The notes under the pieces are model-generated. The model made no database searches, was not told the origin of the DNA, and saw nothing but the letters and a program-made list of their open reading frames with translations. Position numbers and translations under genes: made by a program. From Diogma glabrata (Eukaryota; Arthropoda; Insecta; Diptera; Cylindrotomidae), in the NCBI GenBank assembly GCA_963693315.1, contig OY856186.1:233281541-233345540 (forward strand): 64,000 nt of DNA. Reading direction: 5' to 3'. Below are positions 1 to 10,031 of the stretch, in pieces. Position 1 is the stretch's first letter, and every line of letters starts with the position of its first letter.

Positions 1-874
1 TTATAAATTCAGTGTTCCGGCAATATTACAGTTTTCATATAGTTTTTTTTTAGCTTTCCGGTGTAATATAATATTATAATTACGTATAAAAGTTCAAATT
101 CCGTAACACACTTTAAATGTTATTTTATGTTTGTTTTTATTTTATTAATTCCTTTATTATTAGTTTTAAACTTCTCACATTTGACAAGATTTGAAAATAA
201 TTCACATTTGACAAGCATTTATTGAAAATAAACTCACTTCACAGCTATATTTAGTGTTGATAATATCGATAAGTACAACCCTATACAGAATAATCTGTTA
301 GATATGTAACCAGAGGTTTTAGTGAAGAAAATCAATTTTTAATTATCTGACGGATATCTTTATCTGGAAGATAGTTATTCGGAGGTATGAAGAAACCGGG
401 CATAAATAATAAATCTAAATTATAAAACTAAAAGAAACAAATGTTCTTTTTAAAATCGACATGTTTGACAAATTAAAATTTGAAAAAAATCATATAAAAT
501 TATAAATTGTTATACCAGTATGATATTTTTATAAATCCTTATTTAGTAACTTTCAAACAAACAAAAATTATACACTGAAAAAAAAATTGAAGTTCAGGAC
601 AACCTCATTTCGAAGTTGTCAGTTTATTATTCAAGCAAAGAAAAATTATTTGCAAACAATTTCACTGTGATTGGGACAACTACACGATAACATTTTCCTA
701 ACAACAGAATGACGTTTATTTAAAATATAAAGTGTTATATCCAATATAACATTAGTTGAATAAAGATAATAACTATTTCCCTGAAAAAAATTTTCTTTGG
801 CCTTATATCATGAATTTTTCATTTTAAAGTTTAAGTATTTGAGATTAATTGAACTATATTTTATTTTCACATAA
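1..874. other. AT-rich flank, no gene seen
   Basis: Very AT-rich DNA with frequent stops in all frames and no domain-like open frame. I see no RNA gene or element terminus. It is the flank outside the foldback-like element that starts near 990. Just inside it, 875-897 (a TTTCGTGTGATT word followed by ATTGTCTCAAC) is mirrored by GTTGAGACAAT at 972-982 and the start of the repeat array, so the element's left boundary may lie nearer 875 than 990. Confidence 0.5.
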
Positions 875-989
875 ATATTTCGTGTGATTGTCTCAACTTC
901 ATCGATTTATAATTGTAGAGTTGTTGAAGCAATTTCGTAGTTTGATTCGCCATATGTGACCGCACGGTGAGGTTGAGACAATGGTTCTA

Positions 990-1260
990 TGATAAAATAT
1001 CACACGAAAAAATCCCACACCAAAGAATATCACGTCGAAAATATCACAGCGAAAAAATCACACTATACGAAAATATCACATCGCGAAAATATCACATCTC
1101 GAAAATATCACACCCTAAAATCACACGCGAAAAAATATCACATCCTAAAATCACACACGAAAAAATATCACATGCTAAAATCACACGCGAAAAGAAATCA
1201 CATCCTAAAATCACAAGCGTAAAAATATCACATCCTAAAATTACACGCGAAAAAATATTA
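990..1260 (+). repeat. Left terminal tandem-repeat array of foldback-like element
   Basis: Imperfect tandem array of a unit of about 30 bp that alternates the words AAAATCACACGCG and ATATCACATCC, with A-runs between them. The outer units (990-1100) are more diverged and the inner ones (1100-1260) more regular. The same array occurs as reverse complement at 20,140-20,377, including the distinctive outer order (CACACGA, CCCACAC, ACGTCG, CACAGCG, CTATACG). The open frame through it is only low-complexity KISHPKITREK-type translation, not a gene. Confidence 0.8.
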
Positions 1261-1447
1261 TGGATAAATTTTATTGCATAAAAAACACAGAAATATTACA
1301 ATTTTTGAGTATTGCGGAAATGCGTAGTTTCGATCTCTAGTTTTGGAGATATCACTACGGCAAAAGAATAGCAAATATTTTTACAAATTACAGTCGTGAT
1401 CGAAGAATCGAAATGTTAAGAAGAATTGCTCATGTATGGTGCATATA

Positions 1448-1652
1448 AAGCCTCGTTGACACTAAGATAGTGTACAATCTACTATCCAGCGAGTTTACTA
1501 GCAGCTTGTAAACTCGCCTAGTGTAATCATGTTTACAATCTAACTAGCAGATCTACCGAAAAAGTTGATTGGTTGGCTACTTTACAATCTACTCGCCAGC
1601 TTTTAAACTGCCAACTAGCAGCTTGTAAACAATCTTAGTGTCAACGAGGCTT
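1448..1652. mobile_element. MITE with 21-bp perfect inverted ends
   Basis: The 21 bases at 1,448-1,468 (AAGCCTCGTTGACACTAAG...) are the exact reverse complement of 1,632-1,652. The interior repeats words such as CTAGCAGCTTGTAAAC and ACAATCTACT in both orientations, so the whole 205 bp can fold. It has no coding capacity. This is a miniature inverted-repeat element; the superfamily is not determinable because a target duplication is not obvious (flanks ATAT and AAGA). Confidence 0.75.
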
Positions 1653-1994
1653 AAGAAATCAAAATATGTAATAAAAATACATAATTGTGAAAAAATGCAA
1701 TCAATTTATTTTAGGATTCTATAAATCTAAAACTATAAATCTTTTCGATCTAAAATTTGAGATGAGTATTGCTTAAATTATTTGGGATCCAAAATAAATT
1801 AAGTGGGAATCATTTTTTTGATAGGGCTATGACGTGAAATCGTTCAAAACGTTTTTACTAATTAGTCAAATACGGTTTTATACGAAAGATTGTGTCTCAA
1901 ATCTCAATGATCGTTACAATTGTTAGCATAGAATTCGTTTAAATTTATATATTATATACCGACTTCTGTTTTTTTACAATGAAATGTTTTCCAT
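1653..1994. other. Interior of foldback-like element, no gene
   Basis: AT-rich, stop-dense sequence between the MITE and the inverted repeat block at 1,995-2,057. No ORF, repeat or RNA gene recognised. Confidence 0.5.
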
Positions 1995-2057
1995 GATATG
2001 TTTTCGCGTGTGATTTTAGGATGTGATATTTTTACGCCTGTGATTTTTTTAGCGTGC
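1995..2057 (-). repeat. Inverted block of the foldback repeat
   Basis: Carries TCGCGTGTGATTTTAGGATG and the following GTGATATTTTTACGC, the reverse complement of the 990-1260 array unit. With that array it could form a local hairpin of roughly 1 kb overall span. It may be a remnant of an older, shorter foldback copy or an internal array segment. Confidence 0.7.
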
Positions 2058-2122
2058 GTTTTTAAGTTAGTCTCCATTGAGATCTAGTAGATCTACTCTC
2101 CACTGCACGAATACAAACAACA

Positions 2123-2241
2123 TGTTATAATTATAACATTCTCATTTCGCCTCTAGGGCATTAACTACATTATACTATTATTGTTCTATTACATTTTTGC
2201 TTATATTGTAATGTCACTCACTTTTTCTTATTGTAAAAATA
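2123..2241 (+). repeat. copia 5' LTR, first part
   Basis: Identical to 19,313-19,431. Starts TGTTATAATTATAACATT, itself a short palindrome. It is interrupted at 2,241 by the gypsy element and continues at 11,138. Confidence 0.92.
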
Positions 2242-3343
2242 TATTAGGACTTTTGTTAATACAAATAAAATTGACACGGGATAACGTTTGTCCCCACACG
2301 AATCCTAAATTTTGGGAATCTCTTAAGTTTTATACAATTAGCCTATCATCAAAAAAACTAAGTTGAACCACATAAAAAGATATAAATTCAATACTAATAT
2401 AAAATTAGAAAAATACCTTATCTTAAACTGTTGATTGGTGGACCCCATTCACTTCCAGTATGATTTCCTATTTCCAAAGTTTAATTTCCAAAACTCAGCA
2501 GCCTCTGATTTTGTTATACGAAATTGATCACCAGCAAAAAAAATCCATTTGGAAATATAGCTTTTAATTCACTTAACATATGTGAAAAAACCAGACTTAA
2601 TTTTGTTAAATTTCTTCGATAGTGAGAATTTTCATCAAACATCTTTTCTTTACCTTCCTTAAATAGTTTTACAGCTTGTTTACATTTTCTCATTAAATTA
2701 TTTATAAATATATGAAAATGTTCATTTGTGTGTAATATATGCATTTGATCTTCATATTTAGAATAAATCAAACGTAATCTTTGATATGTATCACTTTATT
2801 ATTTTATTTTTAATTCTAGGCAATTATAATTAAAAACACACTATTCAAACTTTCATAAACCATTTTTTTGTGTTTAAATATAGCATTACAAAAATTTGTT
2901 TTTGATATAATTATCAATGAACTTATTTTTTTCTGAACATGATTGCATGAACAAACTTTGACTAGATGTTATCTTTTGAAAAACTAAAACCGGAATGAAT
3001 TTTTATTTAAATCAAACTTTTAACATCGAAAACTCATTCAAACCACAAAATGTGATTTTTCTTTTGACATCTTCTAATGAAAATATCAAATCGTGTAACA
3101 CCAAAGATTCAGCAAAAATTAGTAACGACATCTGTTCGTTAGAATTGGAAGTAAAATTGAGTACGTTCGTTTGTTTTTTATAGTATATTCGAAATTTAAC
3201 TAGCCGTTAAGTATTAGAAAATTTTAAAATGATTATTAATGTAAAAAAAATGAACTGAAACTAATGAAATAAACTTTTATTGAATTAGAAAAAGAAGATG
3301 AATTGGTTTTATTGTTGTTTAGGCGAACATAGCGGACGTTACA
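2242..3343 (-). repeat. gypsy 3' LTR
   Basis: Direct repeat of 10,032-11,133, 1,102 bp each. Small open frames inside it (for example 2,514-2,771 minus and 2,995-3,183 plus) recur in the other LTR only because the LTR is duplicated, and they resemble no known protein. I see no convincing polypurine tract immediately upstream (3,344-3,360). Confidence 0.93.
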
Positions 3344-3759
3344 CCATGAATTCAAGGTAAAAATCAAGATATTTACCCTTGAAATCACAAAAACGTCGTC
3401 ACCCCCTCTACGTCAGAAACCAGCGAACTACTTCCCACAACTAATCTGTATCTGGGATCGAGATACCCACAGTCACTGGCGTCAAGACCGATGACCGGTT
3501 CCTACACTCATGAGGTCCCTAGGAACTTCACTGAGTACTGAGACCGACCATCCATCCGAACGTCAGCACTATGGACACCCCGATACAACCAGTAAGTATG
3601 ACACGGGAGATGTGAACCCCAGAGACAACAACCAGACAGAGGAACTACCCTACCTAACGAAAAGACATCATTCCCTGATGTCTTTCGCGTGATGGACTCC
3701 AAGACTCTTACCGCTCATATCTATGCACTCGTAGAGTACATTTCCAATCTTAGTCTTAA
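3344..3759 (-). other. gypsy sequence between pol and 3' LTR
   Basis: About 416 bp after the pol stop. It is less AT-rich than its surroundings but has no open frame on the element's strand with recognisable domains. Probably 3' untranslated sequence of the element. Confidence 0.6.
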
Positions 3760-6700
3760 TCATCGCAGGTAAGAACTTTGGAGCCAATTTTGCCGAGAAT
3801 TTTTTGTAGCGTCACTCAAATGATGTTGCCGTACAAACACACGTTGTTGTGGTTGAAAGGTACGTAGTTTAGATCGCAGGTTGTACTGATGTTGCGATTT
3901 CTTAAAAGCTGCTTTTAAATTTCCCTGAACACGGTTCCTGAGCAGAGTCAAATGATCAGAGCGTTTTAATTCCTCACCAGCATCTTCACCAAGCTGGTGT
4001 AGTGATCTCAACAATTGGTAAGTATTTCCATCCGATATTGGATGTTGACCAAATAATAGATAGTACGGTGAGTACTTGGTCGCTGAATGTACTGCAGCCC
4101 GCAGTGCATATGCGATTTCACCAATTTGTGAATCCCACTTGGTATGTTGACCTTTTAGGAACGCTCGAATTGCTGCTAGGACTGACCTATTGACACGCTC
4201 TGACGCATTGCTTTGAGGACTATAGACACCGGTCCTAATGTGTTTAATGCCGAAATCTGACAAAAGACTTTGAAAGTTCCTACTAGTGAACTGTTTGCCA
4301 TTGTCACTGTGTAGAAACTCTGGTACCCCATATGTAAGAAACACTTCGTTCTTTAGAAAAGCATTCACCTTCGGTGAAGTTGCATTTCTAAGTGGTTTCA
4401 GTAGTACAAACTTCGTAGCATGATCCAGAACTATCAATAACACCGTATTCCCAAGTGTAGAACGAGGGTACGGTCCCAGAAAATCTATATAGACTCTCTG
4501 CCATGGACGTGCTGTTTCGAATTGATATTGCATCGGAGGACGCAATATGTGATTCGTGGCTTTTGTTTGTTTACATGTGTCGCAGGACACAACATAGTTG
4601 TGTACCTGTGACGCCATGCCCGGCCAATAATAAAGACGTCGAAGTAATTCTAAAGTCTTTTTAACACCTCCATGAGCAGCAGTACTATCATCGTGATGTT
4701 TCTGAATCATGTTGGAAGTCATCGGTTTTGGTACCCAGAGTTTCCACACAGGAACATCGTTGGGTATTGCATCAGGTCTTGGCTCAATACGTATGTATAG
4801 CTTATCATCCACGACTTTGACTGAAGGAAAGTCCTTAGGAGATGATTGAACTTTAGCTATCATATCAGTATATTCGTTGTGCCGATAACCTTCATTGTCG
4901 ATTTTAATTTCATTAATGTGATGTACTAATGCTTCCGTCAATTCTTCGTGTGTATCGTCATAAAGACGAGATAGAGCATCAGGGACTATATTTTGGGTAC
5001 CTTTTTGGTGGACAATGGTAAAATCCATATGTTGGAGTTTTAGGCTCCACCTAGCCAGACGGCCACTCAAGTCTTTCTGTGACATAAGCCACTTCAGACT
5101 TGAGTGATCAGTCACAATCGTAAATCGGTGACCTTCAACATAGCCCCTGAATTTCTTCACACTCAGAATTGCCGCAAGACATTCCAACTCAGAAACCGAA
5201 TAATTTCTCTGAGCTCTATTTAATTTCTTCGACATGAAGCTAATCGGACACTCTTGTCCGTCCTCGTCGATCTGATACAGTACACTACCTATCCCTGTCA
5301 GACTCGCATCGCATCTAATAAAGAACTCTTTATTATAATCAGGGTTAATTAATACTGGTGCTGTAGTCAGCAATCGTTTTAAATTTTCGAAAGCAGCTTG
5401 CGCTTCCAATGTCCATTTCAATTTCCCAGAACTTTTCTTTAATAAATCTGTAATCGGTGATACCACGCTTGCATAATTTGGTATGAAACGTTGGTACCAA
5501 CCGGCCATTCCTAAAAGACGTCGTATTTGTTTTACTGTAGATGGAGCTGGATACTCTGCTACAGCTCTTACCTTGTCAGGGTCTGTTCGAAGACCATCTT
5601 CACCAACCAAAAATCCCAAGTATTTCACCTCTCTCAGAACAAATTTGCTTTTCTTGAGGTTTATGGTTAACCCAGCCGCTCTTAACAATGAAGAGACTTT
5701 GGACAGCAATTCCATATGTTCCTGGAACGTGGAAGAGACTACCAATAGATCATCCAAATAAACAAAGACATTTTCGTGATATTGATGTGGTATCACTTTG
5801 TGCATTAGCCGACACATTGTCTGGGGAGCATTGCACAATCCAAAGGGCATAACCCGGAATTGATACAATGGACGACCAGGCACTGTGAAGGCTGTCTTGT
5901 CTCTAGATGCTTCTGCCAGAGGAATCTGCCAGAAAGCATCTTTGAGATCAATACTGGAAATGTACTTTGTGCTATTTAGACGACCTAGTAAGCCATCAAT
6001 CAAGGGAAGTGGGTAAGCGTCCTTTTTAGTTAGTGAATTGACACGACGGCTATCAATACATAATCTGTTTTTACCAGATTCTTTTTGTACCAAAACCCCT
6101 GGCGAGCACCAAGAACTGTTACTCTCTTCGATCACGCCCATTTGAAGCATTCGGTCAAGTTCGGCATAGACCTTTAGTTGAACAGCCGGCGATGTGGGAT
6201 AATGCCTCTGTTTAACAGGTGCATTATCACCAACATCGATGACATGTTCAACCAAAGAAGTCTTTCCGAGTCCAGACACTTCAAATGACGGGAAAGAATC
6301 CTTGATCATATCCAGTTCTCGTTCCTGATCAGTGGTGAGGTTATGTGTATTAAAATTTATTGGCTCTGTACGAGTCAGTTCACTAACAAAAGAAGGAACA
6401 ATACCGAATTTCTCCCAGAAATCTATGCCCAGGTAGAGCTCTTCTCGTAAGCCAGGGACTATATGGAACCGCATTGGTTTAGTGGAGCCATTCACAGTTA
6501 TTGGAATTTCGATGTAACCCAAAATTTTATTTGCAGTACCATCCGCCGTACGAATACACGAAGTGTACTTACGGTAAGTTGTACCTGCTGATTCCAATAA
6601 TTCCAAGGAATTTCTTCCAAGTATTGTGATTGACGCTCCACTATCCAATAATCCTGAAATGTGTTTGTCCAAAATCTTAATTGTTAATCGCGGCCGAGGA

Positions 6701-6984
6701 TCCTTTGTTTCTGAAAGGATAGATGAAATACATGCTTTGCGAAATAATTTCCTCATCCTCCAATATCTAATGTTACGTTCCAGACGTCTAAAATACGTGT
6801 GATGTAATGATGGGAAATTAAATGTGTTTGATGATTTTATTCGGGTTTCGTTGGTGGTGGCCGATCGTCCTGCGTTCCTACATCTTTCGTCGCTTTCTTC
6901 GGGCTGTTGTTCGGACTGTGTTGAATCCATCGTTTCAATATATCCATCTCGATCTAGTTCCACATCCACCTCATAATCATCCAT
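3760..6984 (-). CDS. pol: gypsy pol polyprotein (PR-RT-RNaseH-IN)
   Basis: 1,074 residues, open from ATG to TGA. Aspartic protease with LLDSGASITIL near residues 112-121. Reverse transcriptase from about 260 to 480, with the catalytic YLDD at 409-412 and FGLCNAP shortly before it. RNase H from about 545 (RCDASLTGIG, then a TDHSSLKWL block). Integrase has an N-terminal HHCC zinc site (HHDDSTAAHGG ... CDTCKQTK) and core acidic residues in YIDFLGPYP, HSDNGKQFTS and SNASERVNRS. The protein copies the genomic RNA into DNA and inserts it. The frame overlaps the gag end by 8 nt (ATGGATGA) and lies one base forward of the gag frame, so expression needs a frameshift or restart at this ATG. No internal break seen. 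Ty3/gypsy order is clear; clade uncertain. Confidence 0.93.
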   Translation of the reverse strand: MDDYEVDVELDRDGYIETMDSTQSEQQPEESDERCRNAGRSATTNETRIKSSNTFNFPSLHHTYFRRLERNIRYWRMRKLFRKACISSILSETKDPRPRLTIKILDKHISGLLDSGASITILGRNSLELLESAGTTYRKYTSCIRTADGTANKILGYIEIPITVNGSTKPMRFHIVPGLREELYLGIDFWEKFGIVPSFVSELTRTEPINFNTHNLTTDQERELDMIKDSFPSFEVSGLGKTSLVEHVIDVGDNAPVKQRHYPTSPAVQLKVYAELDRMLQMGVIEESNSSWCSPGVLVQKESGKNRLCIDSRRVNSLTKKDAYPLPLIDGLLGRLNSTKYISSIDLKDAFWQIPLAEASRDKTAFTVPGRPLYQFRVMPFGLCNAPQTMCRLMHKVIPHQYHENVFVYLDDLLVVSSTFQEHMELLSKVSSLLRAAGLTINLKKSKFVLREVKYLGFLVGEDGLRTDPDKVRAVAEYPAPSTVKQIRRLLGMAGWYQRFIPNYASVVSPITDLLKKSSGKLKWTLEAQAAFENLKRLLTTAPVLINPDYNKEFFIRCDASLTGIGSVLYQIDEDGQECPISFMSKKLNRAQRNYSVSELECLAAILSVKKFRGYVEGHRFTIVTDHSSLKWLMSQKDLSGRLARWSLKLQHMDFTIVHQKGTQNIVPDALSRLYDDTHEELTEALVHHINEIKIDNEGYRHNEYTDMIAKVQSSPKDFPSVKVVDDKLYIRIEPRPDAIPNDVPVWKLWVPKPMTSNMIQKHHDDSTAAHGGVKKTLELLRRLYYWPGMASQVHNYVVSCDTCKQTKATNHILRPPMQYQFETARPWQRVYIDFLGPYPRSTLGNTVLLIVLDHATKFVLLKPLRNATSPKVNAFLKNEVFLTYGVPEFLHSDNGKQFTSRNFQSLLSDFGIKHIRTGVYSPQSNASERVNRSVLAAIRAFLKGQHTKWDSQIGEIAYALRAAVHSATKYSPYYLLFGQHPISDGNTYQLLRSLHQLGEDAGEELKRSDHLTLLRNRVQGNLKAAFKKSQHQYNLRSKLRTFQPQQRVFVRQHHLSDATKNSRQNWLQSSYLR

Positions 6985-8374
6985 CTGCTGTAAGTCTTCT
7001 TGTAAGTCTAATTCTTAAAGTTGATGTTCTGGTCGGAACTGGTGTGAACCACAAACGCTCAAACTTCTGACATAAAGTCCGAAGTTCATCAATAGAATGT
7101 ATTGTTGCTGCTAGTGTAGCATTCTTGAGCTCCACACTCAGTCCCTCCCGAGCAATCTCTAGCATTTCACGGTCAGCAAATGGTCGTGCCAAGCGACGGT
7201 TTAACGAACCAATCTCCACCAGATACTCGTACACGCTCTCCTTTGACTTTTGTTTGCGGTTCAGAAGAACTCGCAAGATCGCCTTATCATCAGTGAGCGT
7301 ACCGAAGGTTTGTAGGAGTCCCTCCCTGAGCACTGGATAGGTCACCATCTCATATTCATGAGTTAGGTTCAAATAGTATCTGTCGGCAGCCCCCTTGAGA
7401 TACCGTGGAACGATAGACCTAAGGTCGTCCCAATTCACACGGTCCCTCCTGGCAGCCGCCTCAACTCTGTGAACAAACTCATGAACATCAGGAGAGTGAC
7501 CATCTCCTGTGAAGGTTGGAACCCAATTTGAGTCATAACGACTCAAATTGTTCCCACGAACCCTTCGGTACTCCACTGGTGCTAACGCTGGAGCCGCGTC
7601 ACGCCATACCTGAGGAGGTTGGTTGTATGGTGGTGGTGCTGTTAGTGGAGCTGGTGGATATATTGGTGGTAGTTGTACCTGTGGTACTGATGGATAATTT
7701 AATTGTGGTTGTGGTTGTACCAATGCTGGATTGTTATGTGTGTGTTCAGACTGGAGTGATGGACCCAATTGTGGCATCGCAAAGTCCTCTGCTCTCAGAC
7801 CCGATTGCTGGAAATAAGCCGGTGGTAACTGATCTGACCGTCTCTGTTGTTGCTGGTTTGGACGATTCCATATTGGCCGTACTGGGATCGGTGTGGATCT
7901 CTCATCTGGCTGAAAAGCAGGTGAAGCAGATGGAGCAGATGATACTCCTGGTTTACTCTGCATAATTGGACGTGTTGACAACGATCCTATTATACTCCAA
8001 GCGCGTGACAATTGAGAGATAGCGTAGGTGCGGGCTTCTTGCAAGTCATTGCGAGGACCCAACCTATTCATCCTACCCGTGTAATGTAACACTCGATTCG
8101 CCAAACCATCTAAGATGGTCTGATCAATCGGTGACTGAAGTCGTCGTACTTGATTTAAAATAAGTTGTGCTGCCTGCACCACCATTTGAGATTCCTCTAT
8201 CAAATCTCTCGCATGAGACACTGTTATTGGAACTGACCCATGATCTACATGGTTTCGCAGTTCCTCTGCCCAATCGGCCCCCCCGAAGTTCACACCCCGA
8301 ACCAGACATTCGACCAGCAGTTCGCTGGGTTCCAGACCATAGAACGGATGGTCAACGTCTATTTGGTTTGACAT
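6977..8374 (-). CDS. gag: gypsy gag protein
   Basis: 465 residues starting MSNQIDVDHP. The middle is rich in proline and glutamine (about 150-260). The C-terminal part holds a capsid-like block with RVNWDDLRSIVPRYLKGAAD and, later, KSKESVYEYLVEIGSLNRRL, the retrotransposon-gag pattern of charged helices. No CCHC zinc knuckle is visible at the C terminus, where many gypsy gags carry one; it ends in a basic tail (RIRLTRRLTADG) that might bind RNA instead. It would assemble the particle around element RNA. The gag stop overlaps the pol start by 8 nt. Function is assigned from position and capsid-like features rather than a strong motif. Confidence 0.85.
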   Translation of the reverse strand: MSNQIDVDHPFYGLEPSELLVECLVRGVNFGGADWAEELRNHVDHGSVPITVSHARDLIEESQMVVQAAQLILNQVRRLQSPIDQTILDGLANRVLHYTGRMNRLGPRNDLQEARTYAISQLSRAWSIIGSLSTRPIMQSKPGVSSAPSASPAFQPDERSTPIPVRPIWNRPNQQQQRRSDQLPPAYFQQSGLRAEDFAMPQLGPSLQSEHTHNNPALVQPQPQLNYPSVPQVQLPPIYPPAPLTAPPPYNQPPQVWRDAAPALAPVEYRRVRGNNLSRYDSNWVPTFTGDGHSPDVHEFVHRVEAAARRDRVNWDDLRSIVPRYLKGAADRYYLNLTHEYEMVTYPVLREGLLQTFGTLTDDKAILRVLLNRKQKSKESVYEYLVEIGSLNRRLARPFADREMLEIAREGLSVELKNATLAATIHSIDELRTLCQKFERLWFTPVPTRTSTLRIRLTRRLTADG

Positions 8375-10010
8375 TTTGATGGTAAAACCCGTAAAATTAT
8401 GAACTCGCTAACAACAACACTAAAACCAATTCCCAACAACAAAAAAAAGTTAGTACGCTGTAAATGTAAAAATAATGAAAAACGCAGAAACGAAAAAAAA
8501 CCAACGAACGCCCAATTCGAAAACACAAAAGTTTTTGCAAAAACAAAATTTCGTAAAAGAACAAAAAAGACCACTGTCGTACCCAATCTTTGCTTCACCT
8601 TTCACAAAAATTCCTATAATATTGTATATAAAAATATAATTTATTTATTTAATTTCAGATATACTGAAATATATATATATACCTAAAATTAGTTATTGAC
8701 GATAGCACCCCTAAAATATATTTATTTATTTTTTTAAAAAAAATTGAGAAATAAAAAATATTCAAAAGAATGCTTATTTATCGGATGCACCGTCTTAACT
8801 TTGATTTATTTTTAAGAAAAATAAAAAAATTTAGTTATATCTTGATGTAGTGTGTATTTAAAAAAAAATTATTTATTTAGTTACCTAAAATTACTTAATT
8901 CTAAAGAAAATTATTTTATTTAATAAAAATTTTATTTATTTAATTTTCAAAAAATTGTTTTATTTATTTTATTTTTTATTTAATAAGATAAGAGATTCCC
9001 AAAATCAAGATTCGTCTGGAGACAATTTAAAAAGTAAGTATGGTTACAATATCCATTTTGTTTAAATTTGAATTCCCGCGTTCGCGAGCCCACTCCAACA
9101 ATGCATGTGAGAACTGACTAGAAAAGCCCCTAACGACCAGATTCTACAGAACAGTTTCTACCCAACCTAATAAAAACAATCACAACTGTCACGATTAGAC
9201 CTTAAGTCCATTTCTACTGACCCAGTTGTGCTTGTTTAACCTAAAAATAAATTACACCTAAACCTAATGCGAAAGTTGAAGAACGCTCCCGAGCACCAGA
9301 CTTCAAATCCTAAACTCTATGAAAAATTGTTCTATTGAAAAGCTAAGTGGAAAAATGGAAAAGTTTTTTTTTTTTTAATTTGTATGAGGTGAAGCCTCTG
9401 ATCCTGAAAGCAAAGTATAATTGGTTCTTCTCTTCATTACACCGAAGAAGCCTCTGAGCAAGGAATGGTACTACTGGTTTGCACCTAAGTACAAACACAG
9501 CAACACCACTCCTCGTCCCTGAGAACTTCCTCGCCGAATGAAGAGAAGAAACCAATGTTCTTCGATCGCATAACCCCGGTGGCCATAGGCGATCTAAGAA
9601 CGACATCAATGTTAAAGAGTGAAGCTCTATGGATGGCTTTTTAGGCCTACCGCTGAGAAAGTTATTAATTTACCTTATTAATTAATTTACCACAGTCATA
9701 CACTATCAAAAAAAATAATTTACAAAAACCTGTACAAATACTGTACATAAAAATAATTAAACCACAACTGGTTTACCCAAAAAAGAACCAAAATTGGTTT
9801 ATCCAAAAAAAATCTTCAACTCAAACCAAACTGGTTGACAACGCTCCATTTGCGTTACAAATTCAAAAAAAAATATGACAAAACCTAAACTGGTTTTCTA
9901 GAAATAATTGCGCCATAAATAAAAAGTATCTATTTTTGCGCTAAAAAAAATATGACTCATCAAAACAAATATCACTAAACTCATTTATAAAAAAAATCTA
10001 CAAAAACCAA
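8375..10010 (-). other. gypsy 5' leader
   Basis: About 1.6 kb between the primer site and gag. 8,640-9,000 is almost pure A/T and 9,660-9,960 repeats AACTGGTTT-like words. A minus-strand 88-codon frame at 9,343-9,609 has no recognisable domain and I do not call it a gene. The long leader probably carries packaging and translation signals. Confidence 0.6.
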
Positions 10011-10029
10011 GGTCCCTGTTTCGGCGCCA
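10011..10029 (-). other. gypsy primer-binding site, Lys-tRNA type
   Basis: Read on the minus strand it is TGGCGCCGAAACAGGGACC, two bases inside the 5' LTR. This is close to the Lys-tRNA primer sites of retroelements (TGGCGCC start, ACAGGGAC end). Assignment to a given tRNA needs the species' tRNA set. Confidence 0.75.
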
Positions 10030-10031
10030 CG

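Noticed and set aside
990..1260. Regular short repeats that look like a CRISPR array
   Set aside because: There are no unique spacers of constant length, the repeats are contiguous and diverged, an inverted copy lies at 20,140, and the setting is eukaryotic.
967..1281. 104-codon frame
   Set aside because: It is the translation of the repeat array (KISHPKIT-type periodic peptide), not a protein gene.
2514..2771. 85-codon minus-strand frame, repeated at 10,304-10,561
   Set aside because: Duplicated only because it lies in the gypsy LTRs; no domain and no start context.
3344..3759. Possible env gene of the gypsy element
   Set aside because: Only about 400 bp with no open frame on the element strand; no signal peptide or membrane segment seen.
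7516..7965. 149-codon plus-strand frame
   Set aside because: Antisense shadow of the proline/glutamine-rich part of gypsy gag.
9343..9609. 88-codon minus-strand frame in the gypsy leader
   Set aside because: No recognisable domain, and position in the leader makes a gene unlikely.
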